64,000 bases of DNA, taken from Rhodanobacter sp. ANJX3. GTDB lineage: Bacteria > Pseudomonadota > Gammaproteobacteria > Xanthomonadales > Rhodanobacteraceae. Where the stretch lies: the NCBI RefSeq assembly GCF_014200755.1, contig NZ_JACHCM010000004.1, forward strand, positions 124,001 to 188,000, written 5' to 3'. Below the pieces are notes generated by a model. The model was not told the DNA's origin and made no database searches. It saw nothing but the letters and a program-made list of their open reading frames with translations. Positions 25,990 to 35,077 of this stretch are shown here, one piece after another; position 1 is the first letter of the stretch, and each line of letters opens with the position of its first letter. The position numbers and the translations under genes were made by a program.

Positions 25990-28351
25990 GCTGCTATGTA
26001 TGCAGGGATTGCTGGCACCGGCCGCGCACGCATCGAACACGGCAGATAGCGCAGCGCCCGCCACCAGCCCCGCACTGATTGCCGATGGCGGCAACCCGAA
26101 CGGCCAGGCGGGAAACGACCTGTATCTGGACGTGATACTCAACGGCGCATCCAGCGGGTTGGCTCACTTCAGCCTTCGCGACGGACAGCTGTGGGCAAGC
26201 CAGGCCACCTTGCGTCAGCTCGGGTTTGCGCTGCCGCCGGGGATGTCCGACCCGCTGCGACTGAGCAGCCTGCCCGGCAGCATGGTCGCCTACGATGCCA
26301 GCGGGCAGACGGTAAAGATCAACGTGCCGCTGCGCCTGCTGCGGCTGTCGACCACGGTGCTGAATACGCCGACCGCCTCGGCAAAAAAGCCCAGCGCATC
26401 GCCCGGCGCGCTGCTCAACTACGAGGTCTACGGCACCCAGGGCGAGCACGGCACCGGCAGCCTGAGTGCGTTCACCGAGCTGCGCGTGTTTGGACCGGCC
26501 GGGGTGTTCAGCAGTACCAGCCTGTCTCAGGCCACGCGTGGCGAAGGCAGCAGCAGTTCAACCGACAAGACGGTGCGACTGGATACCTCGTTCAGCACCT
26601 CGTTCCCCGACAGCCTGCTGACGCTGCGTTTCGGCGACACCCTCACCGGCGCGCAAACCTGGACGCGCTCGACCCGCATCGGCGGCATCCAGCTGGGCAC
26701 GGACTTCGCGCTGCAGCCGTATCTGATCACCGCGCCGCTGCCGGCATTTATCGGCTCGGCCACGCTACCGTCGCAGGTCGATCTCTACGTCAACGGGCTG
26801 CGCCAGTACAGCGGCAAGGTGCCCACCGGACCGTTCCAGCTCAACACCATTCCCAACATCAGCGGCGCGGGCAATGCGCAAATCGTGCTGACCGATGCGC
26901 TGGGGCGAGCGACCACGCTCAACTTTTCGCTGTACGACACGCATCAGCTGCTGCAACAAGGGCTGTCGCAGTGGTCGACCGACATCGGCTACGTGCGCGA
27001 AAACTACGGACTGGCGTCGTTCGACTACGGTCGCGACCCCGCCGCCAGCGGCAACTGGCGCTATGGCGTCAGCGATCATTTCACCGCCGAACTGCACGGC
27101 GAGGCCACGGCCGGCCTGACCGAAGCCGGCGCCGGCGGCGTATGGCTGCTGGGCGACAGCGGCGGCGTTCTCTCCGGCTCGCTGGCGCAGAGCGAGCACC
27201 AGGGCCAGAGCGGCTCGCAGTACAGCGCGGGCTACAGCTGGCGCAACAATCGCTTCAATTTCAGCGTGGATGAAACGCGCACTCGCGGCGACTACCTCGA
27301 TGTCGCCTCGCTGTATGGCGCCCCGCCGCCGAGCGTGAGCGCGCAGGCAGTGGTCGGCTACAGCACCCGGCACCTGGGCGAGTTTGGCGTGAGCTACCTG
27401 GATTTGCGCTATCCCAAACAGGACCCCTCGCGCTACGCCACCGTGTATTGGTTCAAGTCGATCGGGCATGCGATGTCGCTTAGCCTGAGCGCCAACCAGA
27501 ACCTCGACAATGCAACCGATCGCAGCCTGTTCGCCGGCTTCAACGTCGTGCTGGACGACACCACCACGGTAAGCACCGGTCTGCAGCGCGACGGCAGCAG
27601 CACGGGCCTGAGCCTGGACGCCAGCAAATCGGCGCCCAGCGCCGGCGGCTGGGGTTGGCGTGTCGACCTGCGCCAGGGTGGCGATCAGAATGGCGGCCAG
27701 GGCGAAGTGGATTATCTGGGCCGTTACGGCATGCTCGATGCCGGCGTCAGTTCGATCGCCGGCCAGAACTATGGCTATGCCGGTGCTACAGGTTCACTGG
27801 TCTTGATGGGTGGCGACGTGTTCGCTTCGCGGCGCATAGACGATGCCTTCGCCGTCGTTTCCACCGACGGCATAGCCGGCGTGCCGGTAAAACTCCAGAA
27901 CAACCCGATCGGCACCACCGACAGCCACGGCATGCTGCTGGTCGAGCCACTGAATTCGTATCAGAACAACGAGGTGTCGATCGACCCGATGCAGCTTCCG
28001 CAAGACGTGCGGATCGATCGGGTCAGAACGATCGCCACGCCGACCGATCGCGCAGGCATATTGGTCAAGTTCGGTATCACGCCGGTGCAGGCCGGCGTGC
28101 TCACCCTGGTCGACACGAACGGCAAGCCGCTTGCGCTCGGCAGTCAGGTGCGCGTACACGGTCAGCGCAGCGGCGATCCGGCGCTGGTCGGCTTCGATGG
28201 CCACGCTTACCTGGAAACCCTGCAGAAGCACACCGTGCTCGACGTGCTTACCCCGGATGGCGAATGCCATGTGGCCTTCGACTATCGCAAAGTGGGCAAG
28301 ACGATTCCGCACATCGGCCCGCTGCGCTGCTTGGCGGAGACCTTCCGATGA
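25940..28351 (+). CDS. Outer-membrane usher, CsuD type
   Basis: The product is about 803 aa. After a signal peptide (ending near AHAS) come an N-terminal chaperone-binding domain (DLYLDVILNG and LWASQATLRQLGF), a 24-strand barrel with a plug (DLYVNGLRQYSGKVPTGPFQL), and C-terminal domains with VDTNGKPLALGSQVRV and a final Cys pair. Usher C-termini recruit chaperone-subunit complexes and the barrel secretes the pilus. GGAGG lies about 10 nt before the ATG at 25940, inside the chaperone gene; a GTG at 25916 is a longer alternative. The last bases overlap the adhesin start (ATGA). Confidence 0.9.
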   Translation: MARKLRKSCRWPIVLAELLCMQGLLAPAAHASNTADSAAPATSPALIADGGNPNGQAGNDLYLDVILNGASSGLAHFSLRDGQLWASQATLRQLGFALPPGMSDPLRLSSLPGSMVAYDASGQTVKINVPLRLLRLSTTVLNTPTASAKKPSASPGALLNYEVYGTQGEHGTGSLSAFTELRVFGPAGVFSSTSLSQATRGEGSSSSTDKTVRLDTSFSTSFPDSLLTLRFGDTLTGAQTWTRSTRIGGIQLGTDFALQPYLITAPLPAFIGSATLPSQVDLYVNGLRQYSGKVPTGPFQLNTIPNISGAGNAQIVLTDALGRATTLNFSLYDTHQLLQQGLSQWSTDIGYVRENYGLASFDYGRDPAASGNWRYGVSDHFTAELHGEATAGLTEAGAGGVWLLGDSGGVLSGSLAQSEHQGQSGSQYSAGYSWRNNRFNFSVDETRTRGDYLDVASLYGAPPPSVSAQAVVGYSTRHLGEFGVSYLDLRYPKQDPSRYATVYWFKSIGHAMSLSLSANQNLDNATDRSLFAGFNVVLDDTTTVSTGLQRDGSSTGLSLDASKSAPSAGGWGWRVDLRQGGDQNGGQGEVDYLGRYGMLDAGVSSIAGQNYGYAGATGSLVLMGGDVFASRRIDDAFAVVSTDGIAGVPVKLQNNPIGTTDSHGMLLVEPLNSYQNNEVSIDPMQLPQDVRIDRVRTIATPTDRAGILVKFGITPVQAGVLTLVDTNGKPLALGSQVRVHGQRSGDPALVGFDGHAYLETLQKHTVLDVLTPDGECHVAFDYRKVGKTIPHIGPLRCLAETFR

Positions 28352-29364
28352 TGAAGCCGCGGCTGATTGCCGCGATCGTATTGCTGATCGCGCTGATCGG
28401 CAGCGCGCTGATAGCGCCGCGCACCGTACATGCCCAGGCCGCCTCGGTCACCTGCAGCGTGACCAGCGCGCCGACGATCAACTTCGGCCCTGTCGACGGT
28501 CTGGTTAACGGCGCCACCACCTCGGCATCGATCGGCTGGACCTGCAAAAACCCCTCGTTGCTGCTGGCTGCCAACGCGACGCTCTGCATCAATATCGGTA
28601 ACGGCACCGGCGGCGTTCTGGGAACCAATCGGCTGATGTCGGCCGGCACCGGGCAAAACCTGCAGTTTCAGATGTACCAGGACAGTGCTCGCACGCAGAT
28701 CTGGGGCTCGCTTTTTTCGGCCGTCAACAATGTGCCGTATCAAACATCGATCGTCGTACCTCTCGGCATTACCGTGCTGCTGCCCGGCACCGCCAGCGGC
28801 ACGGCAACCGTGTATGCCAGCGTGCCCAACGCGCAAATCGGCCTGACCGCCGGCACCTATATCAGCACGTTTGCCGGCACCGATGCCGAAATCACTGTCG
28901 CTTCCAACTACACGACGACGCCGGCCACCTGCGGCACCGGCAACGCCAGCGCCTTCAGCTTCACTGCCAACGCCGTCGTCACCAAGAGCTGCACTATCAC
29001 GGCAACCAACAACCTCAATTTCGGGTCGACGGCCGGCCTGCTGACCAGCAACGTGGACGCGACGACGACCGTGCAAACCCAGTGCACCAACAGCACCGCG
29101 TTCCAGATCGGACTGGACAACGGCCAGCACGCCAGCGGCACTACCCGGCAAATGGCCGGCAGCAGCGGCGACCTGGTCATCTACGAGCTGTATCAGGACA
29201 GCGCCCGCACCATACGCTGGGGCAACACAGTCAATACCGACACTGTCACCGGCACCGGAAACGGCGCCGTGCAAACCAACACCGTATACGGCCGCGTGGC
29301 GCCGCAGACGACGCCTACCCCCGGCACCTACAGCGACACGATCACGGTCAGCGTGACCTATTGA
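28348..29364 (+). CDS. Two-domain SCPU tip adhesin, CsuE-like
   Basis: The product is 338 aa: a signal peptide (about 1-31) followed by two spore-coat-U domains in tandem, about residues 33-185 (starting SVTCSVTSAPTINFGP) and 195-338 (starting AFSFTANAVVTKSCTITA and ending YSDTITVSVTY). In Csu pili the tip adhesin CsuE has this two-domain form, with an N-terminal adhesive domain and a C-terminal pilin domain. Repeated FQ(M/I)YQDSAR/YELYQDSAR segments show the two domains share ancestry. The ATG overlaps the usher stop by 4 bp. Last gene of the operon. Confidence 0.85.
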   Translation: MMKPRLIAAIVLLIALIGSALIAPRTVHAQAASVTCSVTSAPTINFGPVDGLVNGATTSASIGWTCKNPSLLLAANATLCINIGNGTGGVLGTNRLMSAGTGQNLQFQMYQDSARTQIWGSLFSAVNNVPYQTSIVVPLGITVLLPGTASGTATVYASVPNAQIGLTAGTYISTFAGTDAEITVASNYTTTPATCGTGNASAFSFTANAVVTKSCTITATNNLNFGSTAGLLTSNVDATTTVQTQCTNSTAFQIGLDNGQHASGTTRQMAGSSGDLVIYELYQDSARTIRWGNTVNTDTVTGTGNGAVQTNTVYGRVAPQTTPTPGTYSDTITVSVTY

Positions 29365-29601
29365 TCCGTTTCGGTCGTCCCCGAGCTTGCCGTTGCCCGC
29401 AACCCGACCGCACCCGCCGACCGCATGAACGCGCGGCCATGGCCGGCGCGATTTATCGATATCCAGACTGCCGTGAAGCCGGCTCGCGCGAAGGCGTCGG
29501 ACTCTCGTGCGAATAAGCCGACCGCCGTCGTCAGCGACGCGCAGTACGCAAGAACTGGCGGGCACGAGCGTTAAATAAAACATGAGACCCGCGTGAAGAA
29601 A

Positions 29602-29619
29602 AAGTGACGTAGTTCACAT
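29602..29619. promoter_or_regulatory. CRP/Clp-like site (AAGTGA-N6-TCACAT)
   Basis: The sequence reads AAGTGACGTAGTTCACAT, a match to the TGTGA-N6-TCACA family in all but one arm base. It lies about 130 bp upstream of the sigma-54-like promoter, suitable for an upstream activator or repressor. Assignment to Clp (the CRP homologue of xanthomonads) is an inference. Confidence 0.5.
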
Positions 29620-29739
29620 TATCGGTGCCATAATTTGTCAGGGAATGTGTAGGGGTTTTGCCTCTCAGGCGGGCATGAAAAATTTAAATTCCATATCTTT
29701 CAAATATTTATCTATAGCCATTAGTGCTCCAGCACCAAG

Positions 29740-29754
29740 TGGCGCCCATTTTGC
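29740..29754 (+). promoter_or_regulatory. Sigma-54-type (-24/-12) promoter of the type-1-like pilus operon
   Basis: TGGCGC-N5-TTGC has GG and GC ten bases apart, followed by AAAA. It is the second such element in the window and again precedes a chaperone-usher operon. Confidence 0.62.
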
Positions 29755-29874
29755 AAAATGAAACTCAGACCGTTCGATACGTCATTGCATGGTCTTGCTT
29801 GTCCGAATACATCTCCCTGGGTATCGACGCGCGTTGCGATCAACCAATCACGACAACAATTTGAAGGAAGCACC

Positions 29875-30423
29875 ATGAACAAGACTCTCTTCTACGCCCT
29901 GACCACCGGCTTTTTCAGCATGGCCGCTCTGGCCCCGGCAGCGGCTCTGGCCGTCGACGGCACGATCAACTTCACCGGCGCTGTCACGGCGTCCACCTGC
30001 AAAATCAACGGCGGCGCAGCTCCCGCTACCCTCGCTGTCACCCTGCCGACCGTAGCCAACACGTCGCTGGCATCCGTCGGTGCCGTCGCCGGCCGCACGC
30101 CGTTCAGCATCGCGCTGAGCGCATGTACCGGTCAGACCAAGGCCACCACGTATTTCGAGCCGGGCCTGACCACCAGCACCGACGGCAATCTGAAGATCGC
30201 CAGCGGCGGCGCCAGCGGCGTCGAACTGCAGCTGCTCAACAACGACGCTACCAATAGCGTGATCAATGTCGCCAATGCGTATGGCGCACAGAATTCCAAC
30301 CAGATCACCCTGACGTCCGGTGCCGGCACGGTGAACTACTACGTGCAGTACTACGCCACGTCTGCGGCCGTGACGGCCGGCGCCGCCAACAGCAGCGTTC
30401 AGTTCACCATGGTTTATCAGTAA
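29875..30423 (+). CDS. Type-1-like major pilin
   Basis: The product is 182 aa with a signal peptide (cleavage near ALA, residue about 24). The mature part begins VDGTINFTGAVTASTC, the classic donor-strand segment plus first Cys, and ends with VQFTMVYQ, the penultimate-Tyr beta-zipper recognised by the chaperone. The second Cys lies in IALSACTG. GAAGGA upstream of the ATG supports this start. A strong hairpin follows the stop, probably favouring high pilin expression over the downstream genes. Confidence 0.9.
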   Translation: MNKTLFYALTTGFFSMAALAPAAALAVDGTINFTGAVTASTCKINGGAAPATLAVTLPTVANTSLASVGAVAGRTPFSIALSACTGQTKATTYFEPGLTTSTDGNLKIASGGASGVELQLLNNDATNSVINVANAYGAQNSNQITLTSGAGTVNYYVQYYATSAAVTAGAANSSVQFTMVYQ

Positions 30424-30434
30424 GCATGCATGAC

Positions 30435-30469
30435 AGGCTTTACGGCGAAGCTGCTTCGCCGTAAAGCCT
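30435..30469 (+). terminator. 16-bp perfect hairpin between pilin and chaperone genes
   Basis: Arms 30435-30450 and 30454-30469 pair perfectly around a CTG loop. Only GGGTTTGCTTT follows, not a clean U-run, so it is more likely an attenuator or RNA stabiliser than a full terminator. It would let pilin mRNA accumulate over the assembly genes, as in other fimbrial operons. Confidence 0.75.
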
Positions 30470-30508
30470 GGGTTTGCTTTGCACCAAACCTCTTGCGGAA
30501 ACCTTTCG

Positions 30509-31252
30509 ATGAAAAGCATGGGTTGCGGCGTACTGTCGTACGCATTCGCACTTCTTTTCTGCGCGAACGTCGCGCAGGCCAGCGTGATTATCGGCGGTAC
30601 TCGCGTCATTTTTCCCGCGAAAGACGGCGAGGTAACGTTGCGCCTGAGCAACGACAGCGCACGACCTGCGCTGATCGAGGCATGGGTGGATCGCGGTGAT
30701 CCGAAGTCCACGCCAGAAAAAGTCGACGCGCCCTTCCTGATAACGCCGCCGCTGTTTCGCATCGAGGCGCACAAAGACCAGAGCCTGCGCATCATCGCCA
30801 CGCCGGCGCCCCTACCGACGGATCGCGAATCGTTGTTCTGGCTCAACGTTCTGGAAATTCCACCGAAACCCAGTTCGATGGAAACGCAGGACAAGAACAC
30901 CCTGCAGCTGGCGATCCATTCGCGGCTCAAGCTTTTCTATCGCCCGGATCACCTGCCAGGCGACCCGCTAAAAGTGCCGGCCCAATTGATCTGGAAGGTC
31001 GCTCCGCAGGCGCAGGGCTACGTGCTCGACGTGCGCAACCCGACTCCTTACCACATCACCATTACCGACCTGTCGGTCAACGTGGGCGGCAAATCGTATG
31101 CAAGCGAAACCGGGATGATCGATCCGCTCGGTGTGCTGCGACTGACCATCAAGGGCCTGAGCCAGGCCCCAGCCGCCGGTACGCCGGTTAACTATGTTGT
31201 CGTCAACGACTACGGCGCGGCAACGACGTTCAGCGGCACGATCGCCCCATGA
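30509..31252 (+). CDS. Periplasmic pilus chaperone (PapD/FimC family)
   Basis: The product is 247 aa with a signal peptide ending near AQA. It shows the PapD signatures: VIIGGTRVIFPAKDGEVTLRLSN (strand with the conserved Arg), the F1-G1 loop region ESLFWLNVLEIPPKP and LQLAIHSRLKLFYRP (with the conserved Arg/Lys anchor). The short F1-G1 region puts it in the FGS class, which assembles rigid multi-subunit pili. The stop overlaps the usher ATG by 4 bp. The ATG at 30509 is preferred over one 30 nt upstream because GGAAA precedes it at usable spacing. Confidence 0.9.
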   Translation: MKSMGCGVLSYAFALLFCANVAQASVIIGGTRVIFPAKDGEVTLRLSNDSARPALIEAWVDRGDPKSTPEKVDAPFLITPPLFRIEAHKDQSLRIIATPAPLPTDRESLFWLNVLEIPPKPSSMETQDKNTLQLAIHSRLKLFYRPDHLPGDPLKVPAQLIWKVAPQAQGYVLDVRNPTPYHITITDLSVNVGGKSYASETGMIDPLGVLRLTIKGLSQAPAAGTPVNYVVVNDYGAATTFSGTIAP

Positions 31253-34020
31253 AGGGTCGACCGGCTCCGCCTTCGGCGCTTCGTTGGCGCAGGTACGGTG
31301 CGTGCCGCCATATCCTGCTGCGTGCCTCGATCGCGATGGCGTTGGCCGGGCGGGTGTTGCCGGCAGCGGCGATGCCGGTCGACGGTGTTGCCAGCGCCCC
31401 GCCCGATGCCGCGGCCGACGCGAACAGCAACGACGCCAGTTTCGACCGCAACCTGCTGTCCGGATCGAGCAAAAACACGACCGACCTGTCCCGCTTCGAA
31501 CACGGCAATCCCGTGCTGCCGGGCCGCTACAACGCGGACGTCTATCTCAACACCGTACTGTCCGGACGAAGCAACGTACGTTTCGCGACCGTCGCCGGGC
31601 AGGACAGCGCCAGCGCGTGCGTCGATCGCCATCTGCTCGATCAGCTCGGCCTGCATCCGCCGAAACTCTCCGCCGACCTTGTCGCCAAGCTGGAGGATCC
31701 CGCCGCATGCGTCGATATCGCTAGCCTGATACCCGATGCCACCGTCACGTTCGACATGGCCGAACTGCGCATCGACGTGAGCGTTCCGCAGACCTACCTC
31801 GGACAGACCCCACGCGGCTACGTCAGCCCGGAAAACTGGGATGCCGGCGTGCCGGCCGGGCTGTTGAACTACAGTTTCAACAGCTATCGCACCACCAACG
31901 AGGGACAGGATCAGACCTCGGCCTACCTCGGCCTCAATGCCGGCTTCAATTATGGCCCGTGGCACTTCCGCCAGGATTCGACGCTCAACTGGCAATCCGC
32001 CAGCGGCAGCGCGCCGGCACGTCGGCAGTGGCAGAACATCGATACCTATGTGCAGCGCGATCTGCCCGCATGGCGCGCGCAGCTCACCTTGGGCGATTCG
32101 TATACCGATGGCCAGGTGTTCGACAGCTTCGGCCTGCGCGGCGTGCAGATTGCTTCCGACGATCGCATGCTGCCGGACTCCCTGCGCGGCTACGCGCCGG
32201 TGGTACGCGGCGTAGCCGACACCAATGCCAAGGTGACCGTGCGCCAGAACGGCGTGCTGATCTACCAGACGACGGTGGCGCCGGGCCCGTTTGCCATCAG
32301 CGACCTGTATCCCACCGGCTACGGCGGCAGCCTCGATGTAACGGTGACCGAAGCGGACGGACGGGCGCGCAGCTTTTCCGTCCCGTATGCGTCGGTCGTG
32401 CAGCTGCTGCGTCCCGGCATCACCCGTTTCGATATCGCGATCGGGCAGCTGCGCGATCAATTCATCGAGCACCAGCCGGCGGTGGCGCAGGCAGCGCTCC
32501 AGCACGGGTTTACCAATCTTCTGACCGGCTATGCCGGCCTCGTCGGCTCGCAAGGCTACGCCTCGGTGCTGATCGGCAGCGCGATCAACACCCGCTATGG
32601 CGCAGTGGCGCTCGATCTGAGCCATGCACGCACCGACGTTCCCGGTTATGCGACCCAGGCCGGCCAGAGTGTCCGACTGAGCTATAGCAAGATCTTTACC
32701 GATACCAACACTTCGTTATCGGTAGCCGCGTACCGATATTCGACCAGCGGTTATCTGAATCTGACCGACGCTGCGCTGACGCGAGACGACGCGCGACGCG
32801 GTATCGATCCGTTCGACTACGTGGCTCCGACAGCGCTTCCGACAACCGACGACGGCGTGCTGACCCCGGCTCAGCAGGCGTCGCTGTTTGGCACCGATGC
32901 GCTGGGCAATTCGCTGCTCAGCAGCACGGGCTTGCAGCGCCAACGGGGCACCTTTTCGATCAGCGTGAGTCAACAGCTCGGCGCACACGGCGGTTCGTTC
33001 TACGCCAATGCCTCCACCACCAATTACTGGAATAGCCCGGGCACGAATACGCAATTCCAGGCCGGCTACAACAATACGTTCCACCGCGTGAGCTATAGCC
33101 TTTCGGCAACCCGTTCGCGCGATCAGCTTGGCCGCAACGACAACCAGTATCTGGTGAGTTTCAGCGTGCCGCTGGGCGACGCTGCGCATGCGCCCACGCT
33201 GTCGTTCAACGCCAGTCACGACCAGACCGGTTCGCAAGATCAGGCGATGGTCAGCGGCTCGCTCGGTGCCGACAACCAGGTCACCTATGGCGCGACCGCT
33301 ACGCATGGCAGCGGCGAAACCGGCAACTCCGGCAGCGTCAACGGCGGATATCGAAGCCCGTATGCGATTTTCAACGGCAGCTACGGCAGCGGCAGCGGCT
33401 ATTCGCAGACGTCGCTGAGCGTCACCGGTGCCGTGGTCGCCCATCCCGGCGGCATCACGTTCGGTCAGCCGACCGGCGATACGGTGGCGGTGGTGTTCGC
33501 ACCCGACGCGAACGGTGCACGGCTGACCAATGCCTCCGGCGTGCGTATCGACAGCGCCGGATACGCGCTGGTGCCTTATCTCACCCCGTACAATCTCAAC
33601 ACTATCGGCATCGACCCCAAAGGGCTGCCGCTGGACGTACAGCTGGATGCCACCAGCGCCCAGGTGGCGCCGCATGCCGGTGCGGTGGTAATGCTGAAAT
33701 TCCGCACGGAGAGCGGGCGCACCATCATCGTGCGCGCCCGCTTGCCCGACGGCCAGGCACTGCCGTTCGGTGCGGAGGTATTCAACGCACAGAACCAGTC
33801 GCTCGGGGTCGTCGGCCAGGCCGGCCAGGTCCTGCTGCGCGGCGTGGACCAGAGCGGATTGCTCAGCGCACGCTGGCAGGACGACGATGGCAACAAACTA
33901 TCGTGTTCATTCCACTACCGGCTGCCTGCCACAACAAGCAAACATGTCCAGCGCTATGAAGAAATTCAAGCCACCTGCCTCTCCAACACTCCTGTCGCGA
34001 TGGCCGGTGGCAGCCAATGA
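31249..34020 (+). CDS. Outer-membrane usher (PapC/FimD family)
   Basis: The product is 923 aa. It has an unusually long, Arg-rich signal region (about 1-42), the N-terminal FimD domain (PGRYNADVYLNTVLSGRSNVRF and two Cys around 120-145), the barrel with GDSYTDGQVFDSFGLRGVQIASDDRMLPDS and LRGYAPVVRGVADTNAKVTVRQNG, the plug, and two C-terminal domains ending in a Cys pair (LSCSFHY and ATCLS). It is much closer to classical ushers than the CsuD-type usher at 25940. Overlaps both the chaperone and the next ORF by 4 bp. Confidence 0.92.
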   Translation: MKGRPAPPSALRWRRYGACRHILLRASIAMALAGRVLPAAAMPVDGVASAPPDAAADANSNDASFDRNLLSGSSKNTTDLSRFEHGNPVLPGRYNADVYLNTVLSGRSNVRFATVAGQDSASACVDRHLLDQLGLHPPKLSADLVAKLEDPAACVDIASLIPDATVTFDMAELRIDVSVPQTYLGQTPRGYVSPENWDAGVPAGLLNYSFNSYRTTNEGQDQTSAYLGLNAGFNYGPWHFRQDSTLNWQSASGSAPARRQWQNIDTYVQRDLPAWRAQLTLGDSYTDGQVFDSFGLRGVQIASDDRMLPDSLRGYAPVVRGVADTNAKVTVRQNGVLIYQTTVAPGPFAISDLYPTGYGGSLDVTVTEADGRARSFSVPYASVVQLLRPGITRFDIAIGQLRDQFIEHQPAVAQAALQHGFTNLLTGYAGLVGSQGYASVLIGSAINTRYGAVALDLSHARTDVPGYATQAGQSVRLSYSKIFTDTNTSLSVAAYRYSTSGYLNLTDAALTRDDARRGIDPFDYVAPTALPTTDDGVLTPAQQASLFGTDALGNSLLSSTGLQRQRGTFSISVSQQLGAHGGSFYANASTTNYWNSPGTNTQFQAGYNNTFHRVSYSLSATRSRDQLGRNDNQYLVSFSVPLGDAAHAPTLSFNASHDQTGSQDQAMVSGSLGADNQVTYGATATHGSGETGNSGSVNGGYRSPYAIFNGSYGSGSGYSQTSLSVTGAVVAHPGGITFGQPTGDTVAVVFAPDANGARLTNASGVRIDSAGYALVPYLTPYNLNTIGIDPKGLPLDVQLDATSAQVAPHAGAVVMLKFRTESGRTIIVRARLPDGQALPFGAEVFNAQNQSLGVVGQAGQVLLRGVDQSGLLSARWQDDDGNKLSCSFHYRLPATTSKHVQRYEEIQATCLSNTPVAMAGGSQ

Positions 34021-34082
34021 CTCGCGCATGCGTCTTGCTTTCGCACGACTCAAGCGCGACGACCGACATATCCAGGGCGATC

Positions 34083-35063
34083 ATGAAACGCTTTTTTGAC
34101 CGGGTTGCAGACTTTTTCGGCACGGGATGGCTGCGCGGGAGCGCTTTGTTATTGGCGCTTGGCATACTTGCGCTTGTATCCGGCGGGGCGAAAGCCAACT
34201 GCACCATCACGGCCGGCTCGGCGCCCGCTGCGGTCAACTTCACGCCGCCAAGCTCCACGATAACCGTATCTTACGGCGCCGCCGTGGGCACCGTGCTCTA
34301 TCAATCGGGCTCGGTGGCGCCCGCCAATCCCAACTCCATGACTTGCAGCAACAACTCCATCTATGGCGTCAGCAACAACGTCGGCGCTCAACCAGGAACA
34401 ACGGCAACGATTTATCCGACAGGCGTTGCCGGCATCGGCTACAGCATTGGACATAGCACCTCGACCAACCTTTTGCTGCCTTATCCGTGCTGCACGATTG
34501 CCAATGGCTCGTATACCAACTCGGTCGCGTCCTCTCTGACCCTGATCAAGATCGGACCGATTGTCAGCGGCAGCGTCATACCGGCGGGCACGCTGGCGTA
34601 CTGGTTGTATGCGAACGGATTGAAGATCGAAGCGTTCAATCTGACCACCTCGATAACCATTATCGATCCGGCTTGTTCGGTCAACACGACGCCGATCAAT
34701 GTCACGCTGCCCACCGTAAGCGTCGGGGCCATGGCGAGCGTCGGAGCTACCGCTGGAACGACGCCGTTCGCCATCGCCCTGACCTGCTCCAGCGGTGCCA
34801 CGCTCGACATCGAGCTGGACTATGCCGGCACCGCATCGAACATCACCGGCGTGCTTACCAAAACATCCGGCAGCTCCGCCGGGGTGGGCTTGCGATTGCT
34901 GGACCAGAATTACAATCCGGTCGTGTTTGGCGCCACGACCGTTGTCGGCAGCACGCCGACCGGTGCATTGAGTATTCCCTATTACGCTCAGTACTACCGC
35001 AGCGGTACCGTCACGGCGGGCAGCATCAACGCCTCCGCCACTTTCACCCTGTCGTATCAGTGA
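34083..35063 (+). CDS. Two-domain fimbrial adhesin
   Basis: The product is about 326 aa. A signal peptide (ending near GGAKA) is followed by an N-terminal domain of about 165 aa rich in Ser, Thr, Asn and Gly with CC, SCN-type Cys pairs, and a C-terminal pilin domain (about 208-326). The latter strongly resembles the major pilin (TLPTVSVGAMASVGATAGTTPF against TLPTVANTSLASVGAVAGRTPF) and ends FTLSYQ. This is the layout of tip adhesins. An ATG at 34017 overlapping the usher stop would add 22 residues before the signal peptide and is less likely as the true start. Confidence 0.85.
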   Translation: MKRFFDRVADFFGTGWLRGSALLLALGILALVSGGAKANCTITAGSAPAAVNFTPPSSTITVSYGAAVGTVLYQSGSVAPANPNSMTCSNNSIYGVSNNVGAQPGTTATIYPTGVAGIGYSIGHSTSTNLLLPYPCCTIANGSYTNSVASSLTLIKIGPIVSGSVIPAGTLAYWLYANGLKIEAFNLTTSITIIDPACSVNTTPINVTLPTVSVGAMASVGATAGTTPFAIALTCSSGATLDIELDYAGTASNITGVLTKTSGSSAGVGLRLLDQNYNPVVFGATTVVGSTPTGALSIPYYAQYYRSGTVTAGSINASATFTLSYQ

Positions 35064-35077
35064 CCGGACACACCTCT

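Larger units (their letters stand above)
29365..29874. other. AT-rich intergenic region before the second pilus operon
   Basis: The 510-bp gap becomes clearly AT-rich from about 29575 to 29760, unlike the surrounding DNA. It contains a CRP/Clp-like palindrome (29602-29619) and a sigma-54-like promoter (29740-29754). No gene is supported. The leader from the promoter to the pilin ATG is about 110 nt. Confidence 0.7.
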
